From NCBI RefSeq assembly GCF_036287215.1, contig NZ_CP142860.1, positions 3,224,001 to 3,288,000 of the forward strand: 64,000 nt of DNA, in the 5' to 3' direction. This document shows, in pieces, positions 48,007 through 57,930 of the stretch; position 1 is the first letter of the stretch, and each line of letters opens with the position of its first letter. A program made the translations under genes and the position numbers. The stretch comes from Caproiciproducens sp. CPB-2. Lineage in GTDB: Bacteria > Bacillota > Clostridia > Oscillospirales > Acutalibacteraceae. Below the pieces are notes generated by a model. That model saw only the letters and a program-made list of their open reading frames with translations. It made no database searches and was not told where the DNA came from.

Positions 48007-49845
48007 TTACTTTTTGTTGTCGTCGTTTACATCCTTGTACTCCGCGTCGTACACGTTGCCGCCGTTCGCGTCCTGCGGCGGTACGGGCTGGCCGTCTGCC
48101 GGCTGCTGCGGCGCCGCATTCTTGTAGAGCTTTTCACTGACCGCGTACATCGCCTTCTGCAGTTCTTCCGACTTTGCCTTCATATCGTCGACATTGCCTG
48201 CGGAGATGGCCTCTTTCAGGGAAGCGACCTTTGCGTTCAGGTCGGTCTTGTCGGACTCGTCGATCTTGTCGCCGTTATCCTTGATCAGCTTTTCAACCGC
48301 GTAGCACATATTCTCGGCTTCGTTCTTCTGGTCGACTTCCTCACGGTGTTTCTTATCCTCCGCCGCGAATTTCTCGGCTTCCTGAACAGCCTTGTTGATG
48401 TCGTCCTTGCTCATGTTGGAGCTGGAGGAAATCGTGATCTTCTGCTCCTTGCCGGTGCCCATATCCTTGGCGGATACGTTGACGATACCGTTGGCGTCTA
48501 TATCAAAGGTAACCTCGATCTGGGGGATTCCGCGCGGTGCCGGGGCAATGCCGTCCAGCTTGAACAGGCCGAGCTGCTTGTTGTCGCGGGCGAATTCGCG
48601 CTCGCCCTGCAGGACGTTGACCTCAACCTGGGTCTGGCCGTCCGCCGCGGTGGAGAAGATCTGGCTCTTCTTGGTCGGGATGGTGGTGTTGCGCTCGATG
48701 ATCTTCGTCATGACGCCGCCCATGGTCTCTACGCCGAGGGACAGCGGAGTAACGTCCAGAAGCAACAGGCCTTCGACCTCGCCGCCCAGCACGCCGGCCT
48801 GAATCGCCGCGCCGATGGCGACGCACTCGTCCGGATTGATGCCCTTGAACGGGTCTTTTCCCGTAAAGCCCTTGACAGCGTCCTGCACGGCGGGGATTCT
48901 GGAGGAACCGCCGACCAGCAGGACCTTGTTGATCTGCTCGATCTTCAAGCCGGAATCGGAAAGCGCCTGGCGGACCGGGCCCATTGTCTTTTCCACAAGG
49001 TCCGCGGTCAGCTCGTTGAACTTCGCCCTGGTCAGGGTCAGGTCAAGGTGCTTCGGGCCGGAGGCGTCCGCCGTGATGAACGGCAGGTTGATGGAGCTGG
49101 AGGTCATGCCGGAAAGCTCGATCTTCGCTTTTTCGGCCGCTTCCTTCAGCCTCTGCATCGCCATCTTGTCGCCGGAAAGGTCGATGCCGGTTTCCGCCTT
49201 GAAGGAAGAAGTCATCCAGTCCATGACGCGCTTGTCGAAGTCGTCGCCGCCAAGGCGGTTGTTGCCCGCGGTGGCCAGAACCTCCTGCACGCCGTCGCCC
49301 ATTTCAATAATGGAAACGTCGAATGTACCGCCGCCAAGGTCGTAAACCATGATCTTCTGGTCCTCGCCCTTGTCGATGCCGTAGGAAAGCGCGGCAGCCG
49401 TCGGTTCGTTGATGATACGCTTTACATCAAGCCCGGCAATCTTACCGGCGTCCTTTGTCGCCTGGCGCTGTGCGTCGGTAAAATACGCCGGGACGGTGAT
49501 CACCGCGGAAGTGACCTTTTCTCCCAGATAGGCTTCCGCGTCGCCCTTCAGCTTCTGAAGGATCATTGCGGAAATTTCCTGGGGAGTATAGCTTTTCCCG
49601 TCGATATTGACCTTATAGTTGGAACCCATTTCTCTTTTTATGGAAGAGACGGTGCGGTCCGGATTGGTAATCGCCTGACGTTTCGCGACCTGACCGATCA
49701 TACGCTCGCCCGTTTTTGAAAAAGCAACAACGGAAGGGGTGGTTCTGGCGCCTTCTGCGTTCGCAATGACGACCGGCTCGCCGCCCTCGATCACCGCAAC
49801 GCAGGAATTGGTAGTGCCTAAGTCTATGCCTATTGTCTTTGACAT
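48007..49845 (-). CDS. dnaK: Chaperone protein DnaK (Hsp70)
   Basis: 612 aa. ATPase domain (1-365) with [14 protein letters not shown], the phosphate-2 motif [13 protein letters not shown] and the adenosine motif [13 protein letters not shown]; substrate-binding domain (about 375-500) and helical lid with an acidic C-terminus ([10 protein letters not shown]). The start is the ATG at 49845 with GGAGGT upstream; the alternative five codons earlier is inside the RBS. Part of the CIRCE-controlled operon, 82 bp after grpE. Confidence 0.98.
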   Translation of the reverse strand: MSKTIGIDLGTTNSCVAVIEGGEPVVIANAEGARTTPSVVAFSKTGERMIGQVAKRQAITNPDRTVSSIKREMGSNYKVNIDGKSYTPQEISAMILQKLKGDAEAYLGEKVTSAVITVPAYFTDAQRQATKDAGKIAGLDVKRIINEPTAAALSYGIDKGEDQKIMVYDLGGGTFDVSIIEMGDGVQEVLATAGNNRLGGDDFDKRVMDWMTSSFKAETGIDLSGDKMAMQRLKEAAEKAKIELSGMTSSSINLPFITADASGPKHLDLTLTRAKFNELTADLVEKTMGPVRQALSDSGLKIEQINKVLLVGGSSRIPAVQDAVKGFTGKDPFKGINPDECVAIGAAIQAGVLGGEVEGLLLLDVTPLSLGVETMGGVMTKIIERNTTIPTKKSQIFSTAADGQTQVEVNVLQGEREFARDNKQLGLFKLDGIAPAPRGIPQIEVTFDIDANGIVNVSAKDMGTGKEQKITISSSSNMSKDDINKAVQEAEKFAAEDKKHREEVDQKNEAENMCYAVEKLIKDNGDKIDESDKTDLNAKVASLKEAISAGNVDDMKAKSEELQKAMYAVSEKLYKNAAPQQPADGQPVPPQDANGGNVYDAEYKDVNDDNKK

Positions 49846-49927
49846 ACTGTTTACCTCCAAAAAAATAAGTTTAAAATTGAAGAATCAATCTATGAAGAAT
49901 TTTGAAAATTACCTGAAATCAGCCAAA

Positions 49928-50545
49928 TCAGTTCGCGACCTGCACCATCGCGTGGCGCACGATCTTATCCCCGATTTTGTATCCCTTCTGGAACACCTGC
50001 ACGACGGTGTTTTCCCCGGCGTTTTCGTCCTCCACATGGGAAACCGCGTTGTGAAGATCCGGATTAAAGATTTCCCCGGCCTCTCCCATCTCGGTTACGC
50101 CGAGCTTTGCGAGCGCCCCTTTCAGCTGCACGCCGACCATTTCAACCCCCTTGCGAAGGTCCTCCACGGTGCAGTCCTGCTGCTTCAGCGCCCGTTCAAG
50201 GTTATCCGCCACGGGTAAAAACTCCGTGACCGCAGCGGCGGTCGCGTCGGCGTATACCGCCGTTTTTTCGCGTTCCGTCCGTTTGCGGTAGTTATCGTAT
50301 TCCGCGGCCGTGCGGAGCAAAAGCTCTTTTTGCTTTTTCAGCTCCTCCTGTGCCTGTTCCAGCCGAGCCTGCGCGTCGTCCTTCGGTTTTTCCTGTCCGG
50401 CCGGATTTTCCGCCGCCGCAGCCTCCCCGGCGCGGGCTTTTTCCGCCTTAGAGGTTTCCTCCGGCTTGCCCGCAGAGGCTTTTTCGGGCGTTCCGGAAGC
50501 TTTCGCCTGCTTTTTATCCACTTGCTCTTTTTGGTTTTTTTCCAA
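49928..50545 (-). CDS. grpE: Nucleotide exchange factor GrpE
   Basis: 205 aa. The N-terminal ~65 residues are disordered, rich in Lys, Glu, Ala and Pro; then the long dimerising helix (about 66-125, with LLLRTAAEYDNYRKRTEREK as family core) and the C-terminal beta domain (VGVQLKGALAKLGV, MVQVAN end). It exchanges ADP on DnaK. The start is a TTG with AAGGGG 8 nt upstream; no in-frame ATG is available nearby. It lies between hrcA (15 bp) and dnaK. Confidence 0.96.
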   Translation of the reverse strand: MEKNQKEQVDKKQAKASGTPEKASAGKPEETSKAEKARAGEAAAAENPAGQEKPKDDAQARLEQAQEELKKQKELLLRTAAEYDNYRKRTEREKTAVYADATAAAVTEFLPVADNLERALKQQDCTVEDLRKGVEMVGVQLKGALAKLGVTEMGEAGEIFNPDLHNAVSHVEDENAGENTVVQVFQKGYKIGDKIVRHAMVQVAN

Positions 50546-50560
50546 AACAGTGACCCCTTT

Positions 50561-51592
50561 CTATTCCATATCCAATAGCTCCGTCAGCATTCTTCCGACG
50601 GAGCCGGAGAGATATTCAATATTGGAAATGACCTTCCCGTAATTCATGCGCGTAGGGCCGATAATGGCGATCGCGCCCGCGTCCCTGCCGCCGACCGAGT
50701 ACCGGGAGACCACCACGCTGGATTCGCTCAGCTCGGGCCGTTTGCTTTCCTGACCGATCAGCACCTTCATGCTGTTGGTCTGCTGCATCAGAAGGCGGGA
50801 AAGCTCCTGCGGCCGGGAGAGGAAATCCATAATGCGGCGGATGCCCGCCTGCCCCAGCTCGTTGCAGAACAAAAGGTTCATTTCCCCGTCCAGGCAGACC
50901 CCCGTCTGCATGGTGTCCTGCGCCACGTCCAGCACCGCCATCAGCGCGTCGCTCATCAGCATCGTCATGTTTCCCAGGGACGCGGCAAGGGACTGGATGT
51001 ACGCCGGCGTAATGGTGGAAACCGGCAACCCGACCAGCTTTTCGTTCAGCACCCTGAAAAACACGCGCAGGATTTCGGGGGTAATATCGAAATCGCAGTG
51101 GAAAACGCGGCTTTTCATGGTGCCCGCGGAGGTCATCAGAATGGCCATCGCGGTCCTTCGGCTGGTCTGCACAAACTGAATGGCGCGGATGTCCGCCGAG
51201 CTTCCGCTCGGCGTGGTGGAAACGGCCGCGAACCGGGTCATTCCCGCCAGCGCCCGCGCAACGCCGTCCAGCAGCTTTTCGGGGTCGTACGCGCTCGGCA
51301 GCAGCAGGCTGTCGATATAGCGCTGCTCTTCCCTGGAAACCGGATGCTTTTTCATCAGCGTGTCGATATAAACGCGGTAGCCCTTGTGGGAAGGAATCCT
51401 TCCCGCGGAGGTGTGCGGCTGCTCCAGCAGCCCCATTTCCGCAAGGTCGCTCATTTCATTGCGCACCGTCGCGGAGGACACGGTGAAATCAAGGGTGTCG
51501 CAAAGCGCCTTGGAACCCACCGGTTCGCCGGTCGCGACATATAAATCAACGACAGCCGCCAGAATTTTCTGTTTCCGTTCGCTTAACTCCAA
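50561..51592 (-). CDS. hrcA: Heat-inducible transcription repressor HrcA
   Basis: Represses the dnaK (and groE) operons by binding CIRCE. 343 aa from the TTG at 51592, which gives the usual beginning ELSERKQKILAAVV; a GTG three codons upstream is the alternative. N-terminal winged helix (about 1-75, YVATGEPVGSKAL, VSSATVRNEMSDL, HTSAGRIPSHKGYR) and a C-terminal GAF-like dimer domain. First gene of the operon, directly downstream of a perfect CIRCE, so it represses itself. Confidence 0.97.
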   Translation of the reverse strand: MELSERKQKILAAVVDLYVATGEPVGSKALCDTLDFTVSSATVRNEMSDLAEMGLLEQPHTSAGRIPSHKGYRVYIDTLMKKHPVSREEQRYIDSLLLPSAYDPEKLLDGVARALAGMTRFAAVSTTPSGSSADIRAIQFVQTSRRTAMAILMTSAGTMKSRVFHCDFDITPEILRVFFRVLNEKLVGLPVSTITPAYIQSLAASLGNMTMLMSDALMAVLDVAQDTMQTGVCLDGEMNLLFCNELGQAGIRRIMDFLSRPQELSRLLMQQTNSMKVLIGQESKRPELSESSVVVSRYSVGGRDAGAIAIIGPTRMNYGKVISNIEYLSGSVGRMLTELLDME

Positions 51593-51617
51593 CCCTCTCA
51601 CCTCGCCTTTTTATATT

Positions 51618-51644
51618 TTAGCACTCTAATAGTTCGAGTGCTAA
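51618..51644. promoter_or_regulatory. CIRCE operator (HrcA binding site)
   Basis: TTAGCACTC (51618-51626), nine bases, GAGTGCTAA (51636-51644): an exact match to the CIRCE consensus, just downstream of the -10 element and 26 bp before the hrcA start. Confidence 0.98.
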
Positions 51645-51655
51645 ATCTAATTAAT

Positions 51656-51684
51656 AATTTACCATTACTTTACCCCATTGTCAA
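51656..51684 (-). promoter_or_regulatory. Promoter of hrcA-grpE-dnaK-dnaJ
   Basis: Minus-strand TTGACA (51679-51684), 17-bp spacer, TAAATT (51656-51661). CIRCE follows at the start of the transcript, so HrcA would block initiation. Confidence 0.85.
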
Positions 51685-51826
51685 TATAGTATTTGTAAAC
51701 TCTTTGTGAAATCGTAAATTTCTGTTCTTTCGGCAGGCGGAGGACCGCCGCTTTCCATTTTTCAAGAGTTATGATAGAATAATTTCATATCAAACAACCC
51801 TGATTTTGATTGGAAATGGAGACACG

Positions 51827-52651
51827 ATGGAACAGAATGCATTCGGCGGCAAATACGCCCGCCTGATCAAAGATCTGGAGCCGGACTGTGAAAAATGCAG
51901 CGGCCTGTGCTGTGTGGCGCTGTACTGCGCAAAAACGGACGGTTTTCCGGCCGATAAAGGCGCCGGAACGCCCTGCCAATATTTAGCGCCTGATTTCCGC
52001 TGCGGGATTCACGCCGATTTGAAAGAAAGAAAAATGAGCGGCTGCCTTGCTTACGAATGCCTGGGAGCGGGACAGAAAACGACACAAATTGATTCCTCCG
52101 GCGGAGACTGGAAGGCAGACCCCGGTCGGGCGGAAACGATCTTTCAGACCTTTTCCGTCCTTTTTCAGCTCCACCAGATTTTATGGTACCTCATAGAAGC
52201 GGCTTCCCTGACCTCGGACGAAAAGACGGCGGCAGCCGTTGACGCTCTTATCAGGGAAAATCAGCAAATGACCCGATTGCCCCACGGCAGCCTTTTGAAG
52301 CCGGGCATTGCCGGACACAAATCAAAAGCGGACAATCTATTGAAAAAAATCATCGGGAGCATTTCGGCTGAAGGCCCTGCATCACGCCAAAAGGCCGACT
52401 TTTTGGGAAAAAACTTCAGGAAAGCGGACCTTGACCGAAAAGATTTCAGCATGTCGCTCCTGATAGCAGCCGACCTGGAAGGCTGCAGTTTAGACAGAAC
52501 TGTTTTTTTAGGGGCCGACCTCCGCGACGCAAACCTGAAAAATACCGATTTAAGCAGGAGTGTTTTTCTGACACAAATGCAGATAAACTCCGCAAAGGGC
52601 AACAGAAATACCAGGCTTCCCGCCGGGCTGCGCCGCCCGTCGGCATGGTAG
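51827..52651 (+). CDS. Cys-rich (YkgJ-like) and pentapeptide-repeat protein
   Basis: 274 aa. The N-terminal part (about 12-75) has a cysteine pattern like the YkgJ/zinc-or-iron-chelating family: CEKCSGLCC, then C in TPCQYL, RCGIH and SGCLAYEC. The middle is helical (about 90-160). The C-terminal part (about 185-255) shows pentapeptide repeats of the A(D/N)Lxx kind (AADLEG, GADLRDANLKNTDLS). Start at 51827 with GGAG at 6 nt. It is divergent from hrcA and less GC-rich than its neighbours. The role is unknown; metal binding is inferred from the cysteines. Confidence 0.82.
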   Translation: MEQNAFGGKYARLIKDLEPDCEKCSGLCCVALYCAKTDGFPADKGAGTPCQYLAPDFRCGIHADLKERKMSGCLAYECLGAGQKTTQIDSSGGDWKADPGRAETIFQTFSVLFQLHQILWYLIEAASLTSDEKTAAAVDALIRENQQMTRLPHGSLLKPGIAGHKSKADNLLKKIIGSISAEGPASRQKADFLGKNFRKADLDRKDFSMSLLIAADLEGCSLDRTVFLGADLRDANLKNTDLSRSVFLTQMQINSAKGNRNTRLPAGLRRPSAW

Positions 52652-52695
52652 CGCGCTGTTTGTAAATCCGTTCAGAGCCGGCCGCCAATATAACG

Positions 52696-52733
52696 AAAAA
52701 CACGGAAACGCCCGCCGCTGCTCCGTGTTTTTT
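52696..52733. terminator. Bidirectional terminator before hemW
   Basis: AAAAACACGGA (52696-52706) and TCCGTGTTTTTT (52722-52733) form a stem with A and T runs on either side, between the convergent pentapeptide and hemW genes. Confidence 0.85.
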
Positions 52734-52745
52734 CTTACCGAATAT

Positions 52746-53861
52746 TCACCCGCTGTACAAAATTTCCGCCGTCAGCAGGTTGGAAACCAGAAATCCCCGC
52801 GGCGTAAAGCGGAACCCGCCGTCTTTGCAGACGGTCAGCCCGCCCTTTTCATAAAGCTTCGCCGCTTTCAGCATCCGCGCGGGAAGCCCCGTGCCGAACC
52901 GCGCGCGGCAGCCTTCGTCCGTCAACCCTTCCGTCAGGCGCAGGGCGAGCATGGCGTATTCCTCAAACCCGCCGCCGTCCCCGTCCGGCACGGGCTCTCC
53001 GCCGTTCAGAAACGCCGAAAGGCTTCTCGGATAACAGAACCGTTTCCCCTCCATGAACGAATGCGCCGCCGGTCCGATCCCCAGATATTCCTCACAGCGC
53101 CAGTATTTCAGGTTGTGGCGGCTCTCAAAGCCCGGTTTCGCGAAATTGGAGATTTCGTACTGGTGAAACCCGCGCTTTTCCAGCTCCTCGTAGGCGAACA
53201 GATAGAGGTCGCCCGCCTCGTCGTCGTCCGGAACGCACAGCGTTTCCTTCTTTTTTCCGTAAACCGTATCCGGCTCGATTTTCAACAGATAGGCGGAAAG
53301 ATGTTGAATCCCCGCGTCCGCGCAGAAATCAATCGAGCGCAGAAGGCTTTCCCTCGTTTGCTTCTGGACGGCAAGCATCAGGTCGAGGGAGAGATTGTCA
53401 AAACCCGCGTCCTGTGCGTAAGCGACCGTTTTTTTCGCCTGTGCGGCGGTGTGCCGCCGGCCCAGAAGCGAAAGCTCGTCCCCGTTTGCGGACTGCAGGC
53501 CGACCGACAGGCGGTTTGCCCCCGCCGCGCGGATTTCCCGCAAAAAGCCGCGCAGATCCTCCGCGGGATTGACCTCCACGGTAATTTCCGCGCCGTCCAG
53601 CCCAAAGCATTCCCTTGCGCGCGCAAGGATCGCGGACAGCCGCTCCGCGCCGAGCAGGTTCGGGGTGCCGCCGCCGAAGTACAGCGTGTCGGCCCTCCGC
53701 CCGTACCGCCCCGCGTACGACCCGAGCGCCGAGAGCACCCGCCGGGTGTACCGGTCCATTTTCTCCCCGTCGGCTGGCAGGGAATAAAAGTCGCAGTACG
53801 GGCATTTGCCGTCGCAGAACGGCACATGGAGATAAAGGCCGAAAGGCTTTTCGTTATTCAT
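52746..53861 (-). CDS. hemW: Radical SAM protein HemW
   Basis: 371 aa, the usual HemW length. The radical SAM cluster motif [10 protein letters not shown] near residue 15, preceded by LYLHVPF, and [10 protein letters not shown] in the core; a C-terminal HemN-like domain. Formerly annotated as oxygen-independent coproporphyrinogen oxidase; HemW proteins are now thought to bind and deliver heme. The start overlaps the lepA stop by 8 bp, and the order lepA-hemW-hrcA is conserved in Firmicutes. Confidence 0.95.
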   Translation of the reverse strand: MNNEKPFGLYLHVPFCDGKCPYCDFYSLPADGEKMDRYTRRVLSALGSYAGRYGRRADTLYFGGGTPNLLGAERLSAILARARECFGLDGAEITVEVNPAEDLRGFLREIRAAGANRLSVGLQSANGDELSLLGRRHTAAQAKKTVAYAQDAGFDNLSLDLMLAVQKQTRESLLRSIDFCADAGIQHLSAYLLKIEPDTVYGKKKETLCVPDDDEAGDLYLFAYEELEKRGFHQYEISNFAKPGFESRHNLKYWRCEEYLGIGPAAHSFMEGKRFCYPRSLSAFLNGGEPVPDGDGGGFEEYAMLALRLTEGLTDEGCRARFGTGLPARMLKAAKLYEKGGLTVCKDGGFRFTPRGFLVSNLLTAEILYSG

Positions 53862-55671
53862 CCAGCTTCAGCACACTCATAAACGCCTCCTGCGGCACCT
53901 CCACCGTGCCGAGCTGGCGCATGCGCTTCTTGCCTTCCTTCTGTTTTTCCAGCAGCTTCTTTTTGCGCGTGATATCTCCGCCGTAGCACTTGGCCAGAAC
54001 ATCCTTGCGCATGGCCTTGACCGTTTCGCGCGCGATGATCCTGCCGCCTACGCAGGCCTGGATCGGCACCTCAAAAAGCTGGCGCGGGATTTTCTCCGAC
54101 AGCTTCTCCGCCATCTTGCGCGCGCGCGGATACGCCTTGTCGGCGTGGATAATAAAGGAAAGCGCGTCCACCACGTCGCCGTTGAGCATGATGTCCAGCT
54201 TGACGAGGCTGCTCTTTTTGTATCCGCTCAGCTCATAGTCAAACGAGGCGTAGCCGCGGGTACGGGATTTCAGCGCGTCGAAAAAGTCGTAGATGATCTC
54301 GTTCAGCGGCAGCTCGTAATGGATGTCCACACGGTCGGTGTCGATGTATTTCATATCCTTGAAGACGCCGCGCCTGTCCTGGCAAAGCTCCATAATATTA
54401 CCGACATATTCGCTCGGCGTATAGATGTGGGCGTTGGTGATCGGCTCCTCCGCCTGCGAAATCAGCGACGGGTCGGGGTAATTGGTCGGGTTGTCGATAT
54501 GGATCACTTCCCCGTTGGTTTTCGTGATCCGGTAAACCACGCTGGGGGCGGTGGTAATAATGTCGAGATTGTATTCGCGTTCCAGCCGTTCCTGAATGAT
54601 CTCCATATGCAGAAGGCCCAAAAAGCCGCAGCGGAAGCCGAAGCCGAGCGCGACGGACGTTTCCGGCTCAAACGACAGCGCCGCGTCGTTCAGCTGCAGC
54701 TTGTCCAGCGCGTCGCGCAGGTCGGGATAGCGCGCGCCGTCCGCGGGGTAAATCCCGCAGAAAACCATCGGCTGCACCGAGCGGTAACCCGGCAGCGGCG
54801 TTTTGGCGGGGTTGTCCGCCAGCGTAACGGTGTCGCCCACGCGGGCGTCCTTCACCGCCTTGATGGAAGCGGCGATATAGCCGACCTCCCCGGCGCTGAG
54901 CCCCGCGCTCGGCTCCAGGCAGGTCGCGCGGCCGTAGCCGCACTCCACCACGGTGAACTCCGCGCCCGTCGCCATCAGCCGGATGGTGTCGCCCGGACGC
55001 ACCTGCCCGTCCTTCAGCCGCACATGGATGATCACGCCCTTGTACGCGTCGTAGTAGGAATCAAAAATCAGCGCCTTGAGCGGCGCGTTTTCGTCGCCCT
55101 GCGGGGACGGAACGTGTTTGACGATCTGCTCCATCACCTGGTCGATGTTCGTTCCCAGCTTTGCCGAGATGCACGGCGCCTCGTCCGCGGGAATCCCGAT
55201 GACGTCCTCGATTTCCGCGCGCACCTTTTCCGGCTGCGCGCTGGGCAGGTCGATCTTATTGATGACCGGAACGATTTCCAGCCCGGCGTCCACCGCCAGA
55301 TAGGTGTTCGCCAGCGTCTGCGCCTCGATCCCCTGGGAAGCGTCCACCACCAGCACCGCACCTTCACAGGCGGCGAGCGAACGCGAAACCTCGTAGTTAA
55401 AGTCCACATGGCCCGGGGTATCGATCAGATTGAAAACATAGTCCTGCCCGTCCTGCGCGCTGTAAACGAGCGTAACGGCGTGCGCCTTGATGGTGATGCC
55501 CCGTTCGCGCTCCAGATCCATGTTGTCCAGCAGCTGATTTTCCATATCGCGCAGCGCGACGGATTTCGTCTGCTCCAAAATGCGGTCGGCCAGCGTGCTT
55601 TTCCCGTGGTCAATGTGCGCGATAATGCTGAAATTCCGTATTCTCTCGCGTGGTATCGACAAATTTATCAC
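53854..55671 (-). CDS. lepA: Elongation factor 4 (LepA)
   Basis: Ribosomal back-translocase-type GTPase, 605 aa. G1 [10 protein letters not shown]2 RGITIKA, G3 DTPGHVDF and G4 NKIDLPSA are all canonical, in contrast to the divergent EF-G paralogue at 21665-23737. The C-terminal LepA-specific domain ends in [16 protein letters not shown] [12 protein letters not shown] and [21 protein letters not shown]. The start is a GTG at 55671 (a TTG three codons later is the alternative). It heads the lepA-hemW pair. Confidence 0.97.
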   Translation of the reverse strand: MINLSIPRERIRNFSIIAHIDHGKSTLADRILEQTKSVALRDMENQLLDNMDLERERGITIKAHAVTLVYSAQDGQDYVFNLIDTPGHVDFNYEVSRSLAACEGAVLVVDASQGIEAQTLANTYLAVDAGLEIVPVINKIDLPSAQPEKVRAEIEDVIGIPADEAPCISAKLGTNIDQVMEQIVKHVPSPQGDENAPLKALIFDSYYDAYKGVIIHVRLKDGQVRPGDTIRLMATGAEFTVVECGYGRATCLEPSAGLSAGEVGYIAASIKAVKDARVGDTVTLADNPAKTPLPGYRSVQPMVFCGIYPADGARYPDLRDALDKLQLNDAALSFEPETSVALGFGFRCGFLGLLHMEIIQERLEREYNLDIITTAPSVVYRITKTNGEVIHIDNPTNYPDPSLISQAEEPITNAHIYTPSEYVGNIMELCQDRRGVFKDMKYIDTDRVDIHYELPLNEIIYDFFDALKSRTRGYASFDYELSGYKKSSLVKLDIMLNGDVVDALSFIIHADKAYPRARKMAEKLSEKIPRQLFEVPIQACVGGRIIARETVKAMRKDVLAKCYGGDITRKKKLLEKQKEGKKRMRQLGTVEVPQEAFMSVLKLDE

Positions 55672-55943
55672 CTAATCCTCAAAGATAATATGGCTTCCGT
55701 TTTCCGGCCAATTCCGGAAAAAAACATAAAACGACCCGGCAGTCAGACTGAAAATGCCGGAAAGATAATGAATAATATATTATAACACAGATCACGAATT
55801 CTGAACAGTATGCCGTGCATGCCGTGCGGCAGGGTGAAATTTTTATAAAAGGCGCGGAACAAAGCCCGGTGAAGTCCGGACTGTAAGACACGCATAAAAA
55901 CAGCGGCGTACCGGGAAATTTCTTCGCCGGCGCGCCGCCATGA

Positions 55944-56513
55944 TCAATATTTCAGATTTCGGTAATACTTGTCGTTCAGCAGGCGTTTCTTGTGCGAGCG
56001 GTTCGGACGGCGGTACCGTTTGCGGCCTCCCCCTCTCGGCGGACGGCGGTTGCTGAACACGACGATCAGCACCACGACAATGCCCAGCGCGATACACACC
56101 CACGAAAGGATCCCGATCCAGTTCATCTTTTTGTTGGCCGCGGTATCCACGATCACGGAGCTGAGCGGGTTGTTTTCCTCTATGCTGTCCACACTGGGAA
56201 GAACAATTTCGCTGGATTCCTCCCCGCTGCTGAAAAGCCCGCCGGAAACGTTGCCGGAGACATCACCGGAAGCTTCGGAGAAAATTTCCGAGGATACCGG
56301 CTTTTTGCTTGTGACCGGCCTTCTGGAGCTGACGGCAGCCTTGCTTGAAACGGTGCCCGCGGCGGACTGTGAGGAAGCCTGGGACGACTGACGGCTCAGA
56401 ATTTCTTCCACCTGTTCCGGCGTTATCTCAGTTGCCAGGGCGGTAACGGAATACAATGAAAACATAAAGATCAATATGAATACGGAAAACCATATTTTCT
56501 TATGTTGATTCAT
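55944..56513 (-). CDS. Secreted/membrane Ser-rich protein of unknown function
   Basis: 189 aa. A signal peptide or first span (about 7-28, FSVFILIFMFSLYSVTALA), a long Ser-rich, probably disordered outside segment (about 35-125), a second membrane span (about 135-158) and a very basic cytoplasmic tail (RPPRGGGRKRYRR then HKKRLL). The ATG at 56513 has GGAGG at 9 nt. It lies between lepA and spoIIP in an otherwise conserved cluster and overlaps the preceding gene by 14 bp. No family recognised; a sporulation role is only guilt by association. Confidence 0.72.
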   Translation of the reverse strand: MNQHKKIWFSVFILIFMFSLYSVTALATEITPEQVEEILSRQSSQASSQSAAGTVSSKAAVSSRRPVTSKKPVSSEIFSEASGDVSGNVSGGLFSSGEESSEIVLPSVDSIEENNPLSSVIVDTAANKKMNWIGILSWVCIALGIVVVLIVVFSNRRPPRGGGRKRYRRPNRSHKKRLLNDKYYRNLKY

Positions 56514-56754
56514 GATACGTTTCCTCCACAGCATTCTCTCTCAATGATAATACGAAATTATTATACCATACTTTCGCCACATTGCAAGTTTCCTGCCATG
56601 TTTTGCCGGTAATCTGGTAAAGAAGGGTTTTGTCGTCACCAAAGCCGATTCTGCGGGAATTGGCGTCGACTTCCGCCATGCCGAAAAGCAGTGCAAGGAC
56701 GCAAAGCGTGCTGAAAAACGACGCAAAGAAAATCCTTTTCCTTTTTCTTTCCAT
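56500..56754 (-). CDS. Small protein with N-terminal membrane segment
   Basis: 84 aa. Basic start (MERKRKR), one hydrophobic helix (about 9-26) that looks like a signal anchor, then a soluble part of about 55 residues (IGFGDDKTLLYQITGKTW). The RBS is poor (AAGGA about 15 nt away), and a different frame has a closer RBS but a less protein-like product, so this call is moderate. It lies 25 bp after the spoIIP stop and overlaps the Ser-rich gene, consistent with an operon. Confidence 0.6.
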   Translation of the reverse strand: MERKRKRIFFASFFSTLCVLALLFGMAEVDANSRRIGFGDDKTLLYQITGKTWQETCNVAKVWYNNFVLSLRENAVEETYHEST

Positions 56755-56779
56755 TTTTTTAACATCTTTTCCTTTCCGC

Positions 56780-57871
56780 TTATGTCAGGCCGTTCAGAAC
56801 GTTGACCAGCGCTTTTCCAAACAGCTCCCCGGAGTACACCGCCTCGTCAAGGGTGTTGACCTCGGTGCCGAACTCGATCAGCAGGGAGCCTTTCGTCAGA
56901 TTTTCATTGTACTTCCTCGCGCAGAAATTCAGGGGCCGCGCCAGACCGGGGTATAGATCCGCCAGCGACTTCTGCAGCCGCACGGCCAGCCTGAAATTGT
57001 ATTCCCAGTTGGGGAACCCGAGCGTGTCGTCGTCGTCGCAGCCGGAGATGATCATCACCTGCGCGGCCTTCCTGCCATTGACCGTCGCGGTCGGCTTGAT
57101 CCTTGTTCCGTCGGAGGTGCCCATCGCGTCGCGGTGGATGTCGAGCGTCACCTGGATGCCCGGATATTTCTTCAGGTTGTTCTGCATCGTCACCTTGGAG
57201 CGGTCATACGAGCCGTTGTAGCTCGGGTAGTCGTGCAGGGTGGTATCGTGCACCACGTTGATTCCGGCGGCCTTCAGCTGCGCGGCGATCTGGTCGCCCA
57301 CGGCGACCACGCTTTTCGCTTTGTCCTGGCTGCGCGTATCGCCCAGGAACGCCTCCGTCGTGTGGGTGTGGTAGATCAGAACCTGCGGCGTCGAATTTTT
57401 GACGATTTTTACCGCCGGCTGTTTCTGAAGCTCCGAAGCGATGTCGACCGTATGGTTTTTATTCGTATTTTTTACCCATATATTATTGTATTGGGAACCG
57501 GAATTGGAAATGCTCATTTCCTTCACGCCCTTCGGCAGCGTAACGGGCGGCGACGACGCGCTTGACGCTGTGCCCGAGGTGGCCTGTGAGCTTGCACCCG
57601 TACCGGAGCTGCTTTGTGACGAAGCCGGGGCGGAGCTTACGCCCGAAGAAACCGGCGCCTCGCTGCTCCCGTGCTCATTATCCTCTTCATCCTCTTCCAG
57701 ATAATCCTCTTTCATTGCCTCGGCGGCACCCGCGGGCATGATAAAGCCCGCCGCGGCGAACGCCGCGTCCTTTGCCTGCAGCACGGGCAAACGCCCCAGA
57801 ACGCACGCGACCGCCGCAAACACCAATGCAACCGAGCAGATTCCCATTCCCTTTTGCATCCAGTTTTTCAT
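56780..57871 (-). CDS. spoIIP: Stage II sporulation protein P
   Basis: Membrane-anchored amidase and endopeptidase of the SpoIID-P-M engulfment complex. 363 aa from the ATG at 57871, preceded by a purine-rich GGGGGCAGG; an ATG nine codons upstream has no RBS. N-terminal membrane segment (about 8-30), an acidic/Ser-rich linker (about 45-110) and the SpoIIP domain with zinc-site candidates in YHTHTTEAFL and DIHRDAMG and a C-terminal LIEFGTEVNT. It follows gpr by about 60 bp, the usual clostridial order. Confidence 0.93.
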   Translation of the reverse strand: MKNWMQKGMGICSVALVFAAVACVLGRLPVLQAKDAAFAAAGFIMPAGAAEAMKEDYLEEDEEDNEHGSSEAPVSSGVSSAPASSQSSSGTGASSQATSGTASSASSPPVTLPKGVKEMSISNSGSQYNNIWVKNTNKNHTVDIASELQKQPAVKIVKNSTPQVLIYHTHTTEAFLGDTRSQDKAKSVVAVGDQIAAQLKAAGINVVHDTTLHDYPSYNGSYDRSKVTMQNNLKKYPGIQVTLDIHRDAMGTSDGTRIKPTATVNGRKAAQVMIISGCDDDDTLGFPNWEYNFRLAVRLQKSLADLYPGLARPLNFCARKYNENLTKGSLLIEFGTEVNTLDEAVYSGELFGKALVNVLNGLT

Positions 57872-57930
57872 ATCCTGCCCCCATTGAATGATATTCATTC
57901 TTATGCGGGCGGGACAAATTTCATGATGCT

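Noticed and set aside
54145-55785. A 546-codon plus-strand frame opposite lepA
   Set aside because: Arises from high GC codon use on the opposite strand; no domain or RBS.
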